In this document: piece after piece, positions 36,748 to 45,717 of the stretch
Layout of the letters: the number at the start of each line of letters is the position of its first letter
Position numbering within the stretch: position 1 is the first letter of the stretch
Origin: Neogemmobacter tilapiae
Lineage (GTDB): Bacteria; Pseudomonadota; Alphaproteobacteria; Rhodobacterales; Rhodobacteraceae
Direction: 5' to 3'
DNA length: 64,000 nucleotides
NCBI RefSeq assembly: GCF_014652215.1
Contig: NZ_BMYJ01000007.1
Span: forward strand, 157,616 to 221,615
Position numbers and translations under genes: made by a program
The notes under the pieces: model-generated
Seen by the model: only the letters and a program-made list of their open reading frames with translations
What the model was told of the DNA's origin: nothing
Database searches by the model: none

Positions 36748-37737
36748 ATGGCTGTGAAACTGGGTCTGATCCTTTTGCTGTTTCTGCTGGCCGTGGCGCT
36801 GACCCTTGGGGTCGGCGTTCAGGGCCTGTCGTGGCAGGCGGTGCGGGGCGCGATGGGCGGCTATGACCCGAATGATCCGCTGCAAGTGGTTCTGGCCGAA
36901 ATCCGGCTGCCCCGTCTGGCGGCGGGGCTGATTGCCGGGGGGGCCTTGGGGGTCGCGGGCAGTGTCATGCAGGCCTTGACCCGCAATCCCTTGGCCGATC
37001 CTGGGCTGTTGGGGGTCGACGCGGGCGCGGCGTTTGCCGTGGTCCTGGGTGCGCTTTATCTGGGCCAATCGGATGCAGGCATCTTGGCGGCGCTGGCCTT
37101 TCCGGGGGCGGCCTTGGCCGCCATGGCGGTCTTTCTGCTGGGCGGGGGGCTTTCCGGTGAGCCGGGGCCGATCCGCCTGACCCTCGCCGGGCTGGCGATG
37201 TCGGCCTTGCTGCTGTCGCTGGTCAACGGGCTGATCCTGCTGCGGGGTGATGCTTTGGAGGTTTTTCGATTCTGGATCGCCGGCACGCTGGCGCTGGGCC
37301 TGCAAAAGCCGCTGCTGGCGCTGGCTGGGGTATCCCTTGTGGGGTGGTGGCTGGCGCTGTGGATCGCACCTTTGCTGGAGACGCTGGCCCTTGGTCGCGG
37401 TCTGGCAAGGGGGTTGGGCACAAGCCCGCTGAAGGTGCAAGGTGCGGCGCTTTTGGCGATCACACTGTTGACCGGATCCGCCGTCGCCATTGCCGGACCG
37501 ATTGCCTTTCTGGGCCTGATCGTGCCGCCCTTGGCCCGTCGCCTGGCTGGGCGAAACCTGCGCCATGAATTGCTGGCCGCCCCCTTTATCGGCGCCTCAG
37601 TCCTTTTGTTTGCGGATGCTTTGGGCCGGATGATCCTTGCCCCCGCCGAGGTGAGGGTGGGCGTCATGACCGCGATTCTGGGCGGCCCGGTCTTTGTCTG
37701 GATCGCCCGATCCCTGCGGCTGGGGGAGGTGCGGTGA
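36748..37737 (+). CDS. Iron-siderophore ABC transporter permease (FecC-like)
   Basis: A 329-residue FecCD-type permease with about ten helices and the markers LPRLAAGLIAGGALGVAGSVMQ, NPLADPGLLGVDAGA and AGPIAFLGLIVPPLARRLAG. The frame is open further upstream, but ATG 36748 starts 5 bases after the FecB-like stop and fits the family N-terminus. It overlaps the next permease by 4 bases. Confidence 0.92.
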   Translation: MAVKLGLILLLFLLAVALTLGVGVQGLSWQAVRGAMGGYDPNDPLQVVLAEIRLPRLAAGLIAGGALGVAGSVMQALTRNPLADPGLLGVDAGAAFAVVLGALYLGQSDAGILAALAFPGAALAAMAVFLLGGGLSGEPGPIRLTLAGLAMSALLLSLVNGLILLRGDALEVFRFWIAGTLALGLQKPLLALAGVSLVGWWLALWIAPLLETLALGRGLARGLGTSPLKVQGAALLAITLLTGSAVAIAGPIAFLGLIVPPLARRLAGRNLRHELLAAPFIGASVLLFADALGRMILAPAEVRVGVMTAILGGPVFVWIARSLRLGEVR

Positions 37738-38711
37738 AAGGTTTTTCGACGCTGATCCTGTTGTTGGCCCTTATCGCCTTCCTGTCGCTGTTGTTGGGCG
37801 AGGTTCGTCTTTCGCTGGCCGACCTTTGGCAGGGCTTGACCACCGGTGAAGGCCCCGGCGCGCTGACCCTGCGGGTCTTGCGCGGGCCGCGGGTGGCGAC
37901 GGCCATGGCGGCGGGTGCCGCGTTTGGCCTTTCCGGCGCCGTGTTTCAGATGTTGTTGCGCAATCCTTTGGCGGCCCCCGACGTGATGGGCTTCAACGCG
38001 GGGGCAGGGCTTGCCGTCATTCTGGCCCTGGCCTTTGGTCTGATGCTGCCGATGGCCTTGATCGCTGCGCTGGGGGGACTTTTGGCCGCGCTGTTGGTGG
38101 GGTTGATCAGCTGGCAACCGGGGCGCAGCGAGCCGGCGCTGGTGATGATCCTAGTCGGCCTTGGGATTGGATTTACCGCCTCGGGCCTTGCGACCTTTTT
38201 TCTGTTGACGCTGACCGATGCCGAAGCCAGCGAGGCCCGGCGCTGGATCATTGGATCGCTGGCGGCGCGCAGTTGGAACCATGCCGCGCAAATCACGGTG
38301 ATTGCGGGAGTGCTGGGGTTATTGCTGGCTGTGCAATTGCGGGCCTTGGCCTGTCTGGAGCTCGGCCCGGTGCTCGCGCAGGGGCTTGGCCTGAGCGTTG
38401 AGGCCGCAAAGCGCAAGTTGCTGGCGACGGCGGTTCTTTTGGCTGCGGGGGCTGTGGCGGTGGCGGGGCCTGTGCCTTTTGTCGCGCTGATGGCGGGGCC
38501 GCTGGGGATTGGCCTGACGGGGGCACGCCAGCCCGCGGCGCGTCTGCTGGCCGCTGCGGGGGCGGGGGCGTTGATCCTGACCGGGGCCGACCTTTTATCG
38601 CGCAGCCTTTGGCAGGGCGTGCAATTGCCTGTGGGCGTGATGACCGGCCTTTTGGGCGCGCCTTGGTTGATGTGGTTGCTGACCCGTGCGTTTGGAAAGG
38701 TCGAGTCATGA
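37734..38711 (+). CDS. Iron-siderophore ABC transporter permease (FecD-like)
   Basis: A 325-residue FecCD-type permease starting with GTG that overlaps the previous stop (GTGA). Markers are RGPRVATAMAAGAAFGLSGA, NPLAAPDVMGFNAGAG and AGPVPFVALMAGPLG. Partner of the upstream permease in a heterodimer. Confidence 0.92.
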   Translation: MKGFSTLILLLALIAFLSLLLGEVRLSLADLWQGLTTGEGPGALTLRVLRGPRVATAMAAGAAFGLSGAVFQMLLRNPLAAPDVMGFNAGAGLAVILALAFGLMLPMALIAALGGLLAALLVGLISWQPGRSEPALVMILVGLGIGFTASGLATFFLLTLTDAEASEARRWIIGSLAARSWNHAAQITVIAGVLGLLLAVQLRALACLELGPVLAQGLGLSVEAAKRKLLATAVLLAAGAVAVAGPVPFVALMAGPLGIGLTGARQPAARLLAAAGAGALILTGADLLSRSLWQGVQLPVGVMTGLLGAPWLMWLLTRAFGKVES

Positions 38712-39487
38712 CAAGTTCAGCCCTGCAAGCCCAAGGCCTTGGCCTTGGCTATGGCGCGCGCCGGGTGATCGACGGGCTGGATATGGACCTGCCCGCAGGC
38801 AAGGTTACGGCGATCCTTGGCCCGAATGGTTGCGGAAAATCGACGCTGCTGCATGCGATGGCGCGGTTGATCCCCTTGCAAGCCGGGCACATTCTGCTGG
38901 AAGGCCAGGATATGGCGCGGATGGCCCCCAAAACCTTGGCGCGTCGGCTGGCAATCTTGCCGCAAGCGCCCCTTGTTCCGCCCGGCATTCTTGTGGCGGA
39001 TCTTGTCCGCCGCGGCCGTGCGCCTTGGCGGGGTCTGTTGGAGCCTTGGAATGCCGCGCATGCGCAGGTCTGCGATCAGGCCTTGGCGGCCGTGGGCTTG
39101 ACCGATCTGGCGCAGGAACCGCTTGAATCCCTGTCCGGCGGGCAGCGGCAGCGGGCTTGGATCGCTTTGGTTCTGGCCCAAGCCACGCCCGTGCTGTTGC
39201 TGGATGAACCAACCACTTGGCTGGACCTGCCGCATCAGATGGAAATCCTTGGCCTGCTGCGCCGCCTGAACCGTGACAATGGGACGACGGTCATTTCGGT
39301 GCTGCATGATCTGAACCTTGCCGCCCGCTTTTCGGACCATCTGATCCTGCTGGGTCCAAGGGGCCTTGTTGCCGCTGGCGCGCCTGATGCGGTGATCACC
39401 GAAACCCATTTGCTGGAGGCCTTTGCCCTTGCAGCCCGTGTTCTGCCGGATCCTGTGTCCGGCACGCCGATGGTCTGTCCGTTGTGA
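38708..39487 (+). CDS. Iron-siderophore ABC transporter ATP-binding protein (FecE-like)
   Basis: A 259-residue ATPase: Walker A GPNGCGKST, signature LSGGQRQR, Walker B VLLLDEPTTWLD, H-loop VLHDLN. ATG 38708 overlaps the FecD-like stop by 4 bases; an earlier in-frame start at 38609 would run through the permease gene. Confidence 0.93.
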   Translation: MTSSALQAQGLGLGYGARRVIDGLDMDLPAGKVTAILGPNGCGKSTLLHAMARLIPLQAGHILLEGQDMARMAPKTLARRLAILPQAPLVPPGILVADLVRRGRAPWRGLLEPWNAAHAQVCDQALAAVGLTDLAQEPLESLSGGQRQRAWIALVLAQATPVLLLDEPTTWLDLPHQMEILGLLRRLNRDNGTTVISVLHDLNLAARFSDHLILLGPRGLVAAGAPDAVITETHLLEAFALAARVLPDPVSGTPMVCPL

Positions 39488-39507
39488 CGCTGAATAAGGA
39501 AACGCCG

Positions 39508-40527
39508 ATGTCTGTGCTTGCGCATGCCCGACTGGAACTGCCCTTTGATCAGTTGAAGACCTGGCTGATCAACGCCCCGATTTTTGAGGACCGGGGCCGG
39601 ATGGATCCGGACGGGAGCCTGCATCTGACCTTTGGTATCGGCACGGTGCTGGCCAAGGTGCAGGAGGATCATTCTGCTTTGGTTCTGACATCACCTGATG
39701 CGGCCTCGCTTCAATTCCTGCGTGATTATATCAGCGATACGGCGAGTGAGGCGGGTGTCAGCCCGATTTGGCAGGAGCGGCACAGCCGGGGCAAGCCGGC
39801 AAATTTTTGTCTGGCGCGGGTGGAAAAGGTGGAGCAAGTCAGCCCCTCGTTCCGCAGGCTTTGGTTGGAAGGGGCGGATTTGTCGGCCTTGCTGGGCAAG
39901 GGGCTGCATTTCAGGCTGTTGCTGGGACCAAAGGGTGAGGGCTGGCCTTGGGTCGATGAAAGAGGTTTGACCCTTTGGCCGGGTGGGGCGGGGGTTTGGC
40001 ATCGGCCGGTCTATACGGTGCGCAGTCTTGAAAGCGGGGCAGGGACAACGCGGATCAGTGTGGATGTTTTCCTGCATAAGGGTGGGCGCGTGACCGAGTG
40101 GTCAGAGGGTTTGCAAGGGGGCGAGGCTGTGGGCCTGATGGGGCCATCGGGCGGGGATGTGCCGGAAGGGTCGGGTCTGCCCACGCCGTGGTTCGGCCTG
40201 TTTGGCGATGAAACCGCGCTTCCCGCGATTGCCCGTATTCTGGGGGCCTTGCCCGTTGATGCGGTGGGCGAGGCGGTGATTCTGGTGCCCTTGCCAGAAG
40301 ATGAGCAGGTCTTGCGCCATCCGGCGGGGATCAAGATTCGTTGGCTGCATCGTCGTGCGGGCGGCGATTTAACGGACATCGTCGCGCAAACCCAGATCCC
40401 CCGCGAGAACCGCTTTGTGTTTTTTGCTGCGGGGTCACGCCTGACGGTTGCCGCGCGGCAGATTTTGGCCGCCAAAGGATTGAGCAAAGCGGAATTCTGG
40501 GCACAAAGCTATTGGCAGGACGGTTGA
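39508..40527 (+). CDS. Siderophore-interacting protein (SIP family, DUF2218 N-terminus)
   Basis: A 339-residue cytoplasmic protein. An N-terminal domain of about 90 residues (LHLTFGIGTVLAKVQ) resembles DUF2218, often fused to SIP. The rest is an FAD-binding/ferric reductase module: HRPVYTVRSLES for flavin, then FGDETALPAIARILGALP and the C-terminal AQSYWQDG. It would release iron by reducing the imported ferri-siderophore. ATG 39508 follows AAGGAAA and is preferred over GTG 39484, which overlaps the ATPase stop. Confidence 0.88.
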   Translation: MSVLAHARLELPFDQLKTWLINAPIFEDRGRMDPDGSLHLTFGIGTVLAKVQEDHSALVLTSPDAASLQFLRDYISDTASEAGVSPIWQERHSRGKPANFCLARVEKVEQVSPSFRRLWLEGADLSALLGKGLHFRLLLGPKGEGWPWVDERGLTLWPGGAGVWHRPVYTVRSLESGAGTTRISVDVFLHKGGRVTEWSEGLQGGEAVGLMGPSGGDVPEGSGLPTPWFGLFGDETALPAIARILGALPVDAVGEAVILVPLPEDEQVLRHPAGIKIRWLHRRAGGDLTDIVAQTQIPRENRFVFFAAGSRLTVAARQILAAKGLSKAEFWAQSYWQDG

Positions 40528-40617
40528 CTCTGCGGCTGGGGCAATGGATTTAGGGGCCTTGCCAGCCCGCCGTTGACGGCCAAGGGTCAGCCTATCCCCC
40601 TTTTGCTGGTGCTGCGT

Positions 40618-41511
40618 ATGACCTTTCGTCCCCGGATGACCGCCTTTACCGAAGGCATTCGTGCCACCGACGCTTTGCGTTGGCGGGCTTGGGATGGGGT
40701 TGTCGCCGATCTTTGGTGCGCCGAAGGTGTGGTGGGCGGCGGAGGGCATTATGTGTCGCCCGACCCACGCATTGTCATCTTTCTGGATGAGGGGGCCAGT
40801 GCGGTGCGCCTTTCGGACAAGGCGGCAGGGGGCGGCGTTTTGACGTCGGGTCGGGTCAGCTTTGTCCCTGCTGGGATGCCGCTTTGGTCGCGCATTGTGG
40901 AAAGCCGTCGGTTTCAGCATCTGGATTTGCATTTTGACGGCGCCGCCCTGCTGCGCCGCTTGGCGGGCCGTTTTCATCCGACAGCCGCCGAGCAGGCCCT
41001 GGCCCGCCCGGTGATGGCGGATGATTCGGGCCCAATCCTTGACATCGCGCGGCTTTTGGCGGGGGAGGTTGCAAGCCCAAGCCAGCATGACCTGTTTGCC
41101 GAGGGGCTTATTCTGGCTATTCTGGGCGGCGTTCTGCCTTTGGGGGAGGCCAGAGGCAATACGGGGGCTGTTCGCGGCGGGCTGAGCGGATGGCAAATGC
41201 GGCGGATCACGGATTTCATGCAGGCGAACCTGCACCGGCGCGTTTCAGTCGCGGAACTGGCGGCCCAGATTGGTCTTTCCGAAAGCTGGTTTGCGCGCGC
41301 CTTTAAACAGGGGCGCGGCGAGACGCCGCACAATTGGCAGCAATCCCTGCGGATCGACGCTGCCAAAGCCTTGCTGGGTGGGCAAGATCATGGTCTGGCG
41401 GAAATTGCCGCCGCCACTGGCTTTGCGGATCAGGCCCATATGACACGCGCTTTTCGCGGGGTCACGGGCACCACGCCCGCCGCTTGGCGGCGTGCCCATG
41501 CTGCGGGATGA
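40618..41511 (+). CDS. AraC family transcriptional regulator 2
   Basis: A 297-residue paralogue of the AraC at 32440. The C-terminus has HTH motifs (SVAELAAQIGLSESWFARAFKQGRG and GLAEIAAATGFADQAHMTRAFRGVTG). The N-terminus DGVVADLWCAEG aligns with the first AraC, which fixes the ATG at 40618 rather than TTG 40573. It precedes the second TonB receptor by 109 bases. The pair looks like one regulator-receptor unit duplicated and then diverged. Confidence 0.88.
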   Translation: MTFRPRMTAFTEGIRATDALRWRAWDGVVADLWCAEGVVGGGGHYVSPDPRIVIFLDEGASAVRLSDKAAGGGVLTSGRVSFVPAGMPLWSRIVESRRFQHLDLHFDGAALLRRLAGRFHPTAAEQALARPVMADDSGPILDIARLLAGEVASPSQHDLFAEGLILAILGGVLPLGEARGNTGAVRGGLSGWQMRRITDFMQANLHRRVSVAELAAQIGLSESWFARAFKQGRGETPHNWQQSLRIDAAKALLGGQDHGLAEIAAATGFADQAHMTRAFRGVTGTTPAAWRRAHAAG

Positions 41512-41620
41512 AAGCGGCCTTTGTCCAATTGAGGGCGGGATAGTGCAAGAGCACGCGTTTAATCTGATATAAAGACTCGGAAATTCTGCGCACGACGCGC
41601 CCCGTTTCAGGACTGCTGCC

Positions 41621-43771
41621 ATGACCCGTTTCCCCATTCTTGCCCGTCTGCTGGGCCAAACCGCGATGATCGCCTTGACTTTGCCAAGCCTTGCCTGGGC
41701 ACAAGAGACCGATCTGGAGACCATAACCGTGACGGGGGGAGGCTCGGCCACGGGTCCGGTGACAACAGCGGATACGGCGACCTTGACCGGCCTCAAGTCC
41801 GCCACGCCGATCAGCGAAGTGCCACAATCGGTGTCGGTTGTTCCCGCCGCGACCTTGGCGGCCACCAACGCCGCAAAATTGGACGGTGCGCTCGCCTATG
41901 TGGCGGGTGTCGTCGGCCAGCCTTACGGTTTTGACAGCGACACCAACTGGGCTTTTATCCGGGGCTTTGCGGCCACCGCGACGGGGGTCTATCAAGACGG
42001 GCTTCAAAATTTCTCTTACGGCTTTGGCGGATTTTATGTCGATCCTTTGTTGGTCGAACGGATCGAGGTTCTGAAAGGCCCCGCTTCGGTGCTTTATGGC
42101 GGATCGAACCCCGGCGGTTTGCTGAACTATGTCACCAAGCGCCCGACAGGCGTGGTGGGCAAGACGGTCGAAGTGGGTGTCGATGAACAGGGCCGCGCTT
42201 GGCTTTCCTATGATCAGAACAGTGTGACCTCGGGCGGAAGCGCCTATCGTTTTACCGGCAAGGTTCAGCGTGTTGATGGCCATGGCGCCTTTGACGCTGG
42301 GCTGACAGGCGTTGTGGGCGCGGGTTTCTCGACCACCCTGCAGGACGGCTCGGACGTCACCCTGCTGTTCAACTACACCAACATGCGCGAAGACCATGTC
42401 GGCGGCGCTTGGCTGCCCTATGTCGGCACGGTTGAGGACGCCCCCTTTGGCAAGATCGACCGCGAGTTCAACACAGGCGAGGCCGCCGAGGACTGGTATA
42501 AACGCGATCAGGCGATGGCGACGCTGATCTGGGAAAAAGGCATTGGCGCATGGAAAGTGTCAAACACCACCCGCCTGTCCTGGGCCGATGTCGATGAAAG
42601 CTCGGTCTATGCCTATGGCTATGCCGGCTTTTCGCCGACCCCCACCGATGCCGACAACACGCTTTCGCGGATTTTCTTTCAGCATCAGACCCAAACCGAC
42701 AGCATCCTTTCGGATACGCGCGGCGAAACCACTTTTAACACGGGCGGGGCGGAACATCGCTTCATGGTCGGGGTGGATCTGAAATATTTCCACATGGATC
42801 AGGTTCAGGCCTCGGTTGCCTTCCCCGCTGCCGCGACGGGTCTTTCGGTGACGGACCCGAACTATGGCGCGGTGCAACCGGCGACGACGCCCTATATCGA
42901 CCAAGGCCTGACCCAGAAACAGGCGGGGCTTTATGTGCAAGATCAGATCCGTTGGGGCGATGGCTGGATTGCCACGCTGAACGGGCGGCTTGACTATGTC
43001 GATACTTCGACCGGAGTGAACGCGGCGACGGGTGCCGAGGGTCTGTCGAGCCATGAGACAGAACTAAGCTGGCGCGCGGGTATTGCGAAAACCCTGCCCG
43101 GCGGTTGGACGCCCTATCTGACGGCGGGCACCTATTTCAATCCGCAGATCGTCAATGACGTGAACGGCAATGACATCAGCCCGGAAACGGGGGAACAGAT
43201 CGAGGCAGGTCTGAAATGGTCCCCCAATGACAGCACCTTGCTGACACTGGCGGTGTTTGAGATCAACCGCAAGAACATCTCGCAATCGGTCTGGAACGGT
43301 GCGGGCTATGATTACTATCAAATCGGCGCGGTGCGTTCGCGCGGGATCGAATTGGAAGGCCGGGGCGAGATTGCCAAGGGGCTGATCGTGTCTGGTGCGC
43401 TGACCTCGATGGATGTGCAGGTCACGGATGATGTCGATGCGACCCTGATCGGCAAAACCCCCTATGCGACCGCGCAAGAAATGGCCTCGATCAAGGTGGA
43501 ATGGTCCCCCGAAAGCATGAAGGGGCTGACGCTGACAGGCGGGGCGCGCTGGACGGGTTCGTCTTGGGCCGACAATGCGAACACCCAGAAAGTGCCGGGT
43601 GTGACCCTGTTCGACGTGGGGGCAAGCTATGAATTCGGACAGAACTGGAAAGCCAATCTGGCGGTGTCGAATGTCACCGACAAAACCTATGTCTCCTCCT
43701 GCCAGACCGCGTTTTCCTGCTTTTACGGCGAAGGTCGGACCGCTTCGATCAGCCTGACGCATTCCTTCTGA
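41621..43771 (+). CDS. TonB-dependent siderophore receptor 2
   Basis: A 716-residue outer-membrane receptor. A signal peptide (residues 1-28, ending AWA) precedes a TonB box-like LETITVTGGGSATG, the plug with VERIEVLKGPASVLYGG and PGGLLNYVTKRP, and the barrel ending TASISLTHSF. The C-terminal residues CQTAFSC near the end could form a disulfide, a pattern also seen in FhuE/FoxA-like receptors. A strong terminator follows. It is not tightly linked to its own importer, so it may share the FecBCDE-type system. Confidence 0.92.
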   Translation: MTRFPILARLLGQTAMIALTLPSLAWAQETDLETITVTGGGSATGPVTTADTATLTGLKSATPISEVPQSVSVVPAATLAATNAAKLDGALAYVAGVVGQPYGFDSDTNWAFIRGFAATATGVYQDGLQNFSYGFGGFYVDPLLVERIEVLKGPASVLYGGSNPGGLLNYVTKRPTGVVGKTVEVGVDEQGRAWLSYDQNSVTSGGSAYRFTGKVQRVDGHGAFDAGLTGVVGAGFSTTLQDGSDVTLLFNYTNMREDHVGGAWLPYVGTVEDAPFGKIDREFNTGEAAEDWYKRDQAMATLIWEKGIGAWKVSNTTRLSWADVDESSVYAYGYAGFSPTPTDADNTLSRIFFQHQTQTDSILSDTRGETTFNTGGAEHRFMVGVDLKYFHMDQVQASVAFPAAATGLSVTDPNYGAVQPATTPYIDQGLTQKQAGLYVQDQIRWGDGWIATLNGRLDYVDTSTGVNAATGAEGLSSHETELSWRAGIAKTLPGGWTPYLTAGTYFNPQIVNDVNGNDISPETGEQIEAGLKWSPNDSTLLTLAVFEINRKNISQSVWNGAGYDYYQIGAVRSRGIELEGRGEIAKGLIVSGALTSMDVQVTDDVDATLIGKTPYATAQEMASIKVEWSPESMKGLTLTGGARWTGSSWADNANTQKVPGVTLFDVGASYEFGQNWKANLAVSNVTDKTYVSSCQTAFSCFYGEGRTASISLTHSF

Positions 43772-43786
43772 TCACGCCTAAATTCG

Positions 43787-43816
43787 GGCGGGCAGGTTGA
43801 ACTTGCCCGCCTTTTT
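43787..43816 (+). terminator. Intrinsic terminator after receptor 2
   Basis: Arms GGCGGGCA (43787-43794) and TGCCCGCC (43804-43811) with a 9-base loop that can extend the stem, followed by TTTTT. A strong intrinsic terminator lying 44 bases before the ABC exporter start. Confidence 0.85.
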
Positions 43817-43859
43817 CGTCAGGACTGGACGCCTGAATTTTCGCAAGCGAAAGCCCGCC

Positions 43860-45563
43860 ATGATCCGCCAGTTCGCCGCCTATTACCGCCCTTGGCTGGG
43901 TCTTTTCTGGCTGGATCTGGGTTGCGCGATTTTGTCGGGCCTGTTGGAACTGGCGTTTCCCCTTGCCGTGCGCGGTTACATCGACTGGCTTTTGCCGCAG
44001 GGGAACTGGGGGCTGACTGTTGCCGCCGCCGTCGGGCTTTGCCTGGTCTATCTGTTCAATGCGGGGCTGATGGCGATCGTGATCTATTGGGGTCACATGC
44101 TGGGCATCAACATCGAAACCGAAATGCGACGGAAGGCCTTTGACCATTTGCAAAGGCTGTCGTGGGGCTATTTTGATCGTCAACATTCCGGTCGCTTGGT
44201 GGCGCGCGTGACACGCGATCTGGAAGACATTGGCGAAGTCGCCCATCACGGTCCGGAAGACCTGCTGATTGCGGTGATGACCTTTGTCGGGGCCTTTGCG
44301 ATGATGTGGTTTGTGCATCCGCAACTGGCGCTGATCACGGTTGTGACAGTGCCATTGTCGGCCTTGTTGGTGATGTATTTCGGTGGGCGGATGACAGCGA
44401 CCTGGCGGGCGATTTATGATGGGGTCGCCAATTTCAACGTGCGGCTTGAAGAAAATGTGGGTGGCATCCGGGTGGTGCAGGCCTTTGGCAATGAGGACCA
44501 TGAGCGGGCGCTGTTTGCAGGGGACAATGCGCGTTACCGTGCGACGAAATTGGCGGCCTATAAGCTGATGTCGCTGACCAATGCACTGAACTATATGGGG
44601 ATGCGGGGCATCCAAGTGTTGGTGATGGTGGCCGGTGCGGCCTTTGTTCTGGACGGTTCGCTATCGGCAGGGGGCTTTGTGGCGTTCTTGCTGCTTGTGA
44701 ATGTCTTTTTCCGCCCGTTGGAGAAAATCGCCTCGGTCATTGAAACCTATCCCAAGGGCATCGCTGGGTTCCGTCGCTATCTGGAGCTTTTGGCGACGGC
44801 GCCGGACGTGATGGACAGCGCCCAGGCAAGGCCCGCGCCGAGGTTGCGCGGGGCGATCCGGTTTGAAGGGGTCAGTTTTGGCTATGATCCGGCGCGGCCG
44901 GTGGTGAAGGCCATCAACCTGACGATTGAACCGGGCCAAACGGTGGCCTTTGTGGGGGCATCGGGGGCGGGGAAGACCAGCCTGTTGGCGCTTTTGCCGC
45001 GGTTTTATGAGCCGACGGCGGGGGGCATCTGGATTGATGGGCTGGCGGTGGAAAGCCTGACCCTGGCCAGTCTGCGGGCCCAGATTGGTATTGTCAGTCA
45101 AGATGTCTTTCTGTTCAGTGGCACTTTGCGGGAAAACATCGCCTATGGGCGTCTGGGGGCGAGCGAGGCCGAGATTGTTGAAGCGGCGCGTCTGGCGCAG
45201 TTGGAGGCGCTGCTGGATAGCCTGCCGCATGGATTGGATACCGTTGTGGGTGAACGGGGGGTGATGTTGTCGGGGGGACAAAAGCAAAGGGTGGCGATTG
45301 CACGGGTTTTTCTGAAAAACCCGCCAATCCTGATTCTGGACGAAGCGACGAGCGCCTTGGACACGGAAACGGAACGTGAAATTCAGGCTGCGCTTGACCG
45401 GCTGGCGCAGGGGCGAACGACCTTGGTCATTGCCCATCGTTTGGGCACGATCCGGGATGCGGACGTGATTGTGGTGATGGATCAGGGGGAGATTGTGGAA
45501 AGCGGGACCGACAGCGAGTTGCGCGACAGGGCGGGGCGCTATGCGCGGATGCATGCGGCCTAA
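43860..45563 (+). CDS. Exporter-fold ABC transporter (fused membrane and ATPase domains)
   Basis: A 567-residue ABC half-transporter. The N-terminal membrane domain has six predicted helices. The ATPase has Walker A GASGAGKTS, signature MLSGGQKQR, Walker B ILILDEATSALD and H-loop VIAHR. Exporter-fold proteins in siderophore clusters include the IrtAB/YbtPQ importers and true exporters. The sequence does not settle the direction; only one such gene is present, so it would act as a homodimer. ATG 43860 is chosen over the upstream frame at 43797, which would start inside the terminator. Confidence 0.88.
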   Translation: MIRQFAAYYRPWLGLFWLDLGCAILSGLLELAFPLAVRGYIDWLLPQGNWGLTVAAAVGLCLVYLFNAGLMAIVIYWGHMLGINIETEMRRKAFDHLQRLSWGYFDRQHSGRLVARVTRDLEDIGEVAHHGPEDLLIAVMTFVGAFAMMWFVHPQLALITVVTVPLSALLVMYFGGRMTATWRAIYDGVANFNVRLEENVGGIRVVQAFGNEDHERALFAGDNARYRATKLAAYKLMSLTNALNYMGMRGIQVLVMVAGAAFVLDGSLSAGGFVAFLLLVNVFFRPLEKIASVIETYPKGIAGFRRYLELLATAPDVMDSAQARPAPRLRGAIRFEGVSFGYDPARPVVKAINLTIEPGQTVAFVGASGAGKTSLLALLPRFYEPTAGGIWIDGLAVESLTLASLRAQIGIVSQDVFLFSGTLRENIAYGRLGASEAEIVEAARLAQLEALLDSLPHGLDTVVGERGVMLSGGQKQRVAIARVFLKNPPILILDEATSALDTETEREIQAALDRLAQGRTTLVIAHRLGTIRDADVIVVMDQGEIVESGTDSELRDRAGRYARMHAA

Positions 45564-45717
45564 TTTCGGGCGCATGGCGCGCTGTTGTGCTGAGGGCCGC
45601 TGAAGAGGGGCTGCGGGTGGCCTGCGTCGGCGGTTGTGCGGGCCCCAAGAGAAGCCGGGCCGTGGCATGATGGGCGCTGGGGGCGCGGGGCAGTCTTGCA
45701 TCTGGCTATCGGTTTGA

